From Flavobacterium zepuense (GTDB lineage Bacteria > Bacteroidota > Bacteroidia > Flavobacteriales > Flavobacteriaceae): a stretch of 64,000 nt of DNA. Shown in pieces: positions 59,760-64,000 of this stretch; positions within the stretch are counted from its first letter, which is position 1; each line of letters starts with the position of its first letter. The translations under genes were made by a program, and so were the position numbers. Under the pieces are notes generated by a model. The model had not been told where the DNA came from. It saw only the letters and a program-made list of their open reading frames with translations, and ran no database searches. The stretch lies in NCBI RefSeq assembly GCF_007097145.1, contig NZ_VJVZ01000003.1, positions 62,001 through 126,000 on the forward strand. The letters are read 5' to 3'.

Positions 59760-60602
59760 TTACAAATTACTCAAGGCCTGTATATCTTCATCGGTAAGCT
59801 GTACTTGGGCGGTTTTCATATTTTCTTCAAGGTGCGCTAATTTAGAGGTGCCGGGTATCAACAATATATTATCCGAATGGTACAGCAGCCATGCCAGTGC
59901 AACCTGGTGCGCCGTTGCGCCGTGCTTATCGGCAACTGACTGTAATGCATTTACAGCCGTAACATTTCCGGCGTTAAGCGGATACCACGGTATAAAAGCT
60001 ATGTTGTTATCGGCAGTATATTTAAGCACACTCTCCCATTTGCGGTTGTCTACACTATACATATTTTGTACCGATACCACCTCAAAATACTCCTGCGCCT
60101 TTTTAATATCTTCTACGCTAACTTCAGAGAGGCCAATGTGTTTCACCTTACCGTCCTGCTGTGCTTTCTGTAAAAATTCAAAAGTTTTAGAAGCTTCAAC
60201 CTTTGGGTCTATGCGGTGCAATTGGTATAGGTCTATTACATCAGTTTTAAGACGTTTAAGGCTTCCTTCCAGCGCTTCTTTTAAGTGTTCGGGGCTGGCA
60301 TCAACCGGCCATTGGTTAGGGCCTGTGCGCAGCAATCCACCTTTAGTGGCAACAACAAGGCTGTCCCTGTATGGGTGCAGTGCCTCGGCAATCAACTCTT
60401 CAGATACATTAGGGCCGTAGCTGTCAGCGGTATCAATAAAGTTAACACCCATCTCTACCGCACGCGACAATACCTTTAGCGCTTCTACCTTATCTTTTGG
60501 TGGACCCCAAATACCGTCTCCAGTAATACGCATAGCGCCATACCCCAGCCTGTTAACGGTAAGATCGCCACCTATACTAAATTCTTTTTTATACGCACTC
60601 AT
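59760..60602 (-). CDS. Aldo/keto reductase
   Basis: 280-residue NADPH-dependent TIM-barrel oxidoreductase. Catalytic tetrad: D57 and Y62 in VNFIDTADSYG, K87 in VVATKGG, H129 in LYQLHRIDP. The NADP-binding C-terminal loop is LLIPGTSKLAHLEENM. Substrate unknown; small aldehydes are typical. It is divergent from the LLM oxidoreductase gene, 223 bases away. Confidence 0.93.
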   Translation of the reverse strand: MSAYKKEFSIGGDLTVNRLGYGAMRITGDGIWGPPKDKVEALKVLSRAVEMGVNFIDTADSYGPNVSEELIAEALHPYRDSLVVATKGGLLRTGPNQWPVDASPEHLKEALEGSLKRLKTDVIDLYQLHRIDPKVEASKTFEFLQKAQQDGKVKHIGLSEVSVEDIKKAQEYFEVVSVQNMYSVDNRKWESVLKYTADNNIAFIPWYPLNAGNVTAVNALQSVADKHGATAHQVALAWLLYHSDNILLIPGTSKLAHLEENMKTAQVQLTDEDIQALSNL

Positions 60603-60825
60603 GTTGGTTTATTTTAAGTTTAGGCCAATCTCCTATCAGCAACAATTGGCTATACTAAAATTACTACATAAAAATGTATTAGAAAAATATAACTATCTTT
60701 TTATACCGCGAAGCATTGGTATACTTCTCTTATATTTTAGCATGCCATAGCACTACTCCAAAGTATAGCCGCCATTAAAATTCCCCTTCATTTTCGTAAC
60801 TTCGTAACACACAACAATACACCAC

Positions 60826-61845
60826 ATGGAAATAGGAATAGACAGTTTTGCCGCAGCCCACAACGAGGCCAGCGGTACCGTAAATAGTGCCGATGCACTT
60901 GCCCAGCTTTTAGAACGTATAGAACACGCCGACCGCTGCGGGCTTCATGTTTTTGGCATTGGCGAACACCACCGTAAAGATTTTTTAGACTCGGCTCCCG
61001 CCGTAATATTGGCTGCCGCTGCGGCACGCACTAAAAATATAAAGCTTACCAGCGCTGTAACGGTATTGAGTGCAGCCGACCCGGTTCGTGTTTTCCAAAA
61101 TGCCGCAACACTCGACCTGATTAGCCGTGGCCGCGCCGAAATGGTTGTTGGCAGGGGCTCGTTTACCGAGTCGTTCCCACTATTTGGGTTCAACCTTCAG
61201 GATTACAACGATTTGTTTACCGAAAAGCTCGAACTGCTATTAAACATCAATGAAAATGAAGTAGTTAACTGGCAGGGCAAGTTCAGGCCCGCGCTTAACA
61301 ACCAGGCCATTTACCCAAGACCATACCGCGAGCAACTGCCTATATGGATAGGTGTTGGCGGCACTCCTGAATCGTTTGTGCGTGCCGGTGTGCTGGGGCT
61401 TCCGCTAATGGTTGCAGTTATTGGTGGTGAAACGCATCGTTTCAGGCCATTGGTAGACCTGTACCGTGAGGCCGGTAAAGAGGCTGGGCATGCTCCCGAA
61501 AAACTTGCTGTAGGGCTACACTCCATTGGCTATGTGGGAAATAACACCAAAGATGCCGTTAACGATTTCTTTCCCGGCTATGCCGAAACCTTTACTAAGA
61601 TTGGCAGGGAACGCGGCTGGCCACCTGTTACCCACCAGCACTTTGATGCACAAGCTGGCCTACGCGGAGCGCTGATCGTGGGCAACCCCGAAGAAGTCGC
61701 TGAGAAAATACTCCGCCACAGCGAGGCTTTGGGAGGTATTTCGCGCCTTACCTTCCAGATGGATAACGCAGGTCTGTCGCACAAGCAATTAATGGATGCT
61801 ATAGAACTAATAGGTAGCAAAGTGATTCCGCTTGTAAACGGATAA
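60826..61845 (+). CDS. LLM-class flavin-dependent oxidoreductase
   Basis: 339 residues, luciferase-like monooxygenase fold. It starts MEIGIDSFAAA and has FGIGEHHRKDFLDSAPAVILAAAAARTKNIKLTSAVTVLSAADPVRVFQNAATLDLISRGRAEMVVGRGSF, typical of the Atu2307 / SP_0267 subfamily. It uses reduced FMN; the substrate is not known. Single gene followed by a strong terminator. Confidence 0.92.
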   Translation: MEIGIDSFAAAHNEASGTVNSADALAQLLERIEHADRCGLHVFGIGEHHRKDFLDSAPAVILAAAAARTKNIKLTSAVTVLSAADPVRVFQNAATLDLISRGRAEMVVGRGSFTESFPLFGFNLQDYNDLFTEKLELLLNINENEVVNWQGKFRPALNNQAIYPRPYREQLPIWIGVGGTPESFVRAGVLGLPLMVAVIGGETHRFRPLVDLYREAGKEAGHAPEKLAVGLHSIGYVGNNTKDAVNDFFPGYAETFTKIGRERGWPPVTHQHFDAQAGLRGALIVGNPEEVAEKILRHSEALGGISRLTFQMDNAGLSHKQLMDAIELIGSKVIPLVNG

Positions 61846-61866
61846 TTAGCTGTGAAATTTTATAAA

Positions 61867-61908
61867 CTAACCGTTGCATTTTAAAAATAATGCAACGGTT
61901 TTTTATTT
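61867..61908 (+). terminator. Intrinsic terminator
   Basis: AACCGTTGCATT / AATGCAACGGTT, 12-bp perfect stem with loop TTAAAAAT and T run, 24 bases after the LLM gene. Confidence 0.9.
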
Positions 61909-61971
61909 ATATTTGAAAAATTGTTAACACAAACTTAACATTTAGATTACACCAAAAAACAACAGCTATAC

Positions 61972-64000
61972 ATGAAAAAAATTACCCTTTTATTTTGTTT
62001 GCTCTCTACCGCCGCGCTATGGTCGCAAACCTTTAACGGTAGCACCGGCGCTATTAGCGATGATGGTACTATTAATACCTATACTGCAACCGTATCAGGA
62101 TTACCGGCTCAGTTAAATGCAAATAATGGGCTAATTACCGTATGCCTCGATATTGCGCATACTTATGATTCCGACCTGAATGTGCACCTTATTTCGCCTA
62201 CGGGTGTAGACATCAACCTGTTTTCTGCCCTCGGCGGTGGCGATGATAATTTCACTAATACCTGCCTGAGCCAGAGCGGGGCCACTACAATTAATGCGGG
62301 CTCAGCGCCATTTACCGGCGTTTACAAACCGCAGGAAACACTGGGTAACCAAAATAACGGACAAGACGGTAACGGTATTTGGACGCTGCGAATACTTGAC
62401 ACCTATGCCTTTGCCGATACGGGAACGGTAAACAGCTGGAGCCTCGAATTTGGTGCTAACGCTACGGTTCCGTTTGTGTTTACGTCGTCTAACCTGCCCA
62501 TTGTTATTATTAATACCAGCGGTGTTACCATACCGGATGAGCCTAAGATAGATGCTGTTATGAGCATTATTAGCAATGGCGAAGGCCAGATAAATTACCT
62601 TACAGATACTCCTAATGAGTATGATGGCAATGTGGGCATAGAACTGCGTGGAAACTACTCGCAGGGGCTGCCTCAAAAACCGTATAATTTTGAAACCCGT
62701 GATGCTGAGGGTGAAGATCTTAACGTATCGCTATTAGGTATGCCCGAAGAGCACGACTGGTGCCTGATAGCCAATTATAACGACAAGGTTTTTATGCGAA
62801 ACAAGCTGGCATACAACCTGTTTACCCAAATGGGCAACTATGCCGCCCGCAGCCAGTATTGCGAGGTGGTGCTTAACGGTAGCTATCAGGGGGTGTACCT
62901 GCTTATGGAAAAAATTAAGCGTGATAACGACCGTGTAGATATTGCCAAGCTGGAAGAAGATGAAAATGAAGGGCTTGACGTTACCGGTGGCTATATTTTA
63001 AAGTGTGATTACTGGACCTGGGAAGACAGTTGGGAACTGGAATACCATCCGTTAGACCACCCAGACCTTGACGTGCGTTTGGTGTACGAATATCCTAAGC
63101 CTGAAGATATTAGTTATGATCAAAAACAATATATTCAGGGATTTGTAAACCAGTTAGAATCAGCTTTATATGGCGATGATTTTACTAACTCTGAAACAGG
63201 TTATAATAAGTACCTTGACACTGACTCGTTTATCGACTATTTTATTGTAAATGAGCTATCAAGGAATATTGATGGCTTTAGAAAAAGCTGCTTTTTCAAC
63301 AAGGATAAAGATGAAAGTGAAACCGAGATATCCAAACTTAAGGCAGGCCCTGTTTGGGATTTTGACTGGGCTTGGAAAGATATCTGGAGCTGTTCAATTT
63401 TTGAGGCTACCGATGGCTCCGGATGGGCGCATCTAATCAACGATTGTAATCCTGATGTAGCCTCTACAGGCTGGTATTTAAGGTTGTTACAGGACCCGAT
63501 ATTTGCTAACAGGCTGCGTTGCCGTTGGGAAACATTTAGGAGTACTTTTATGAGCCAGGATGCTCTTAATGAGTATATTGACGGAGTTGCAGCACAGCTT
63601 GATGAAGCACAGGAACGCCACTTTGATAAATGGGGTAACCTGGGTATCAATACCGGTACGCCGGAGGTTGAGCAGGATCCTGCAACGTTTGCCGGCCAGA
63701 TAGCTCAGTTTAAGAACTGGATATCACTACGCCTTTACTGGTTAGACCAGAATATTCCCGGTACAGCAGAGAATTGCGAACAAACAGCAGGGCTTAACAA
63801 TACACAGACTAATGTATTTACAGCCTACCCTAACCCTGCGAATACTACACTGCACATAACATCTGCAAACGGCAGCCAGCCACAATTTGCCGAAGTGTTT
63901 GATGTAGCAGGTAAATCGGTGCTGAAAGCGGCAATTAATGGTGGTACTGTAAATGTATCAGGCTTATCCAATGGTATTTATATGTGCAAAGTTACATCTG
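61972..64000 (+). CDS. CotH-like secreted protein with P-domain, 3'-truncated by window end
   Basis: The frame opens at ATG 61972 and runs past the window end (676 codons visible). Sec signal MKKITLLFCLLSTAALWSQ; a proprotein-convertase-like P-domain at about 25-162 (LITVCLDIAHTYDSDLNVHLISPTGVDINL, DGNGIWTLRILDTYAFADTGTVNSWSLEFG); a CotH kinase-like region from about 175 to 600 (VGIELRGNYSQGLPQKPYNFE, DWCLIANYNDKVFMRNKLAYNLF, GVYLLMEKIKRDNDRVDI, AGPVWDFDWAW); then a T9SS sorting tail (FTAYPNPANTTLHITS, LSNGIYMCKVTS). CotH proteins in spores are kinases that phosphorylate coat proteins; a surface or matrix role here is inferred. Confidence 0.9.
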   Translation, partial: MKKITLLFCLLSTAALWSQTFNGSTGAISDDGTINTYTATVSGLPAQLNANNGLITVCLDIAHTYDSDLNVHLISPTGVDINLFSALGGGDDNFTNTCLSQSGATTINAGSAPFTGVYKPQETLGNQNNGQDGNGIWTLRILDTYAFADTGTVNSWSLEFGANATVPFVFTSSNLPIVIINTSGVTIPDEPKIDAVMSIISNGEGQINYLTDTPNEYDGNVGIELRGNYSQGLPQKPYNFETRDAEGEDLNVSLLGMPEEHDWCLIANYNDKVFMRNKLAYNLFTQMGNYAARSQYCEVVLNGSYQGVYLLMEKIKRDNDRVDIAKLEEDENEGLDVTGGYILKCDYWTWEDSWELEYHPLDHPDLDVRLVYEYPKPEDISYDQKQYIQGFVNQLESALYGDDFTNSETGYNKYLDTDSFIDYFIVNELSRNIDGFRKSCFFNKDKDESETEISKLKAGPVWDFDWAWKDIWSCSIFEATDGSGWAHLINDCNPDVASTGWYLRLLQDPIFANRLRCRWETFRSTFMSQDALNEYIDGVAAQLDEAQERHFDKWGNLGINTGTPEVEQDPATFAGQIAQFKNWISLRLYWLDQNIPGTAENCEQTAGLNNTQTNVFTAYPNPANTTLHITSANGSQPQFAEVFDVAGKSVLKAAINGGTVNVSGLSNGIYMCKVTS

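Noticed and set aside
63237..63650. 137-residue minus-strand open frame near the window end
   Set aside because: Opposite the open CotH-type gene that runs to the end of the window; no features of its own.
1..64000. tRNA, rRNA or prophage genes
   Set aside because: By eye no tRNA-like TTCGA arm with matching acceptor, no rRNA sequence and no phage structural or integrase gene were found; a tRNA scan would be needed to be certain.

Overview
The window looks like chromosomal DNA of a Flavobacteriaceae bacterium, most probably Flavobacterium or a close relative. Evidence: moderate to low GC; many upstream regions carry the Bacteroidetes -7 box TAnnTTTG and only one gene has an obvious Shine-Dalgarno sequence; there are four secreted proteins with Por/type IX secretion C-terminal tails; and several gene pairs are typical of flavobacteria (ettA with a tiny CAL67264-type membrane protein; ferredoxin / LuxC-like reductase / serC / serA; ECF sigma factor with an anti-sigma-like protein and a periplasmic sensor). 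No rRNA, tRNA, CRISPR array, prophage or intact insertion sequence was seen.

Layout. 0-5 kb: the 3' part of aroB, arginine decarboxylase followed by a deoxyhypusine-synthase-like protein (polyamines), an acidic-tailed protein, a lipoprotein and a DUF1801 protein. 5-16.7 kb: pcrA/uvrD helicase, small membrane and secreted proteins, the parE-parC topoisomerase IV operon, a secreted transglutaminase-like protein, a DUF2459 protein and an FMN reductase. 16.8-24 kb: GNAT acetyltransferase, a MntA-HepT toxin-antitoxin pair, ychF, a secreted protein, ferredoxin, LuxC-like acyl-CoA reductase, serC and serA. 24-27 kb: three tandem type IX-secreted paralogues. 27-36.9 kb: aroC, an LpxH-like phosphoesterase, a lipoprotein, an outer-membrane barrel protein, ettA, cvfB-like, menD, a LOG-family protein and a glutathione peroxidase lipoprotein. 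37-49 kb: a giant ResB-CcsA cytochrome c maturation fusion, an M1 aminopeptidase, a DUF2911 protein, SRPBCC plus photolyase, two HAD paralogues and the ECF sigma cluster. 49-53 kb: DUF763, an SF2 helicase and endonuclease V, followed by a duplicated palindromic repeat. 53-64 kb: DinB, ppc, an Lrp regulator, an M14 carboxypeptidase divergent from an XRE regulator across a repeated operator-like motif, a spermidine-synthase-like methyltransferase, an aldo/keto reductase, an LLM flavin oxidoreductase and a partial CotH-type secreted protein.

Most genes are core metabolism (shikimate pathway, serine, menaquinone, polyamines, anaplerosis), DNA topology and repair, and envelope or secreted functions. 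The points most worth a second look are: (i) five or more copies of TTACAAnnGTAAAC between the M14 peptidase and the XRE regulator; (ii) a dispersed palindromic element that occurs as a 127-bp tandem duplication and, elsewhere, with its two arms in the opposite order; (iii) an arginine decarboxylase / deoxyhypusine-synthase-like operon without agmatinase; (iv) a cytochrome c maturation fusion that appears to have swallowed a separate secreted His-rich protein; and (v) a cluster of DUF763, helicase and endonuclease V genes. All assignments come from reading the sequence; no database search was run.
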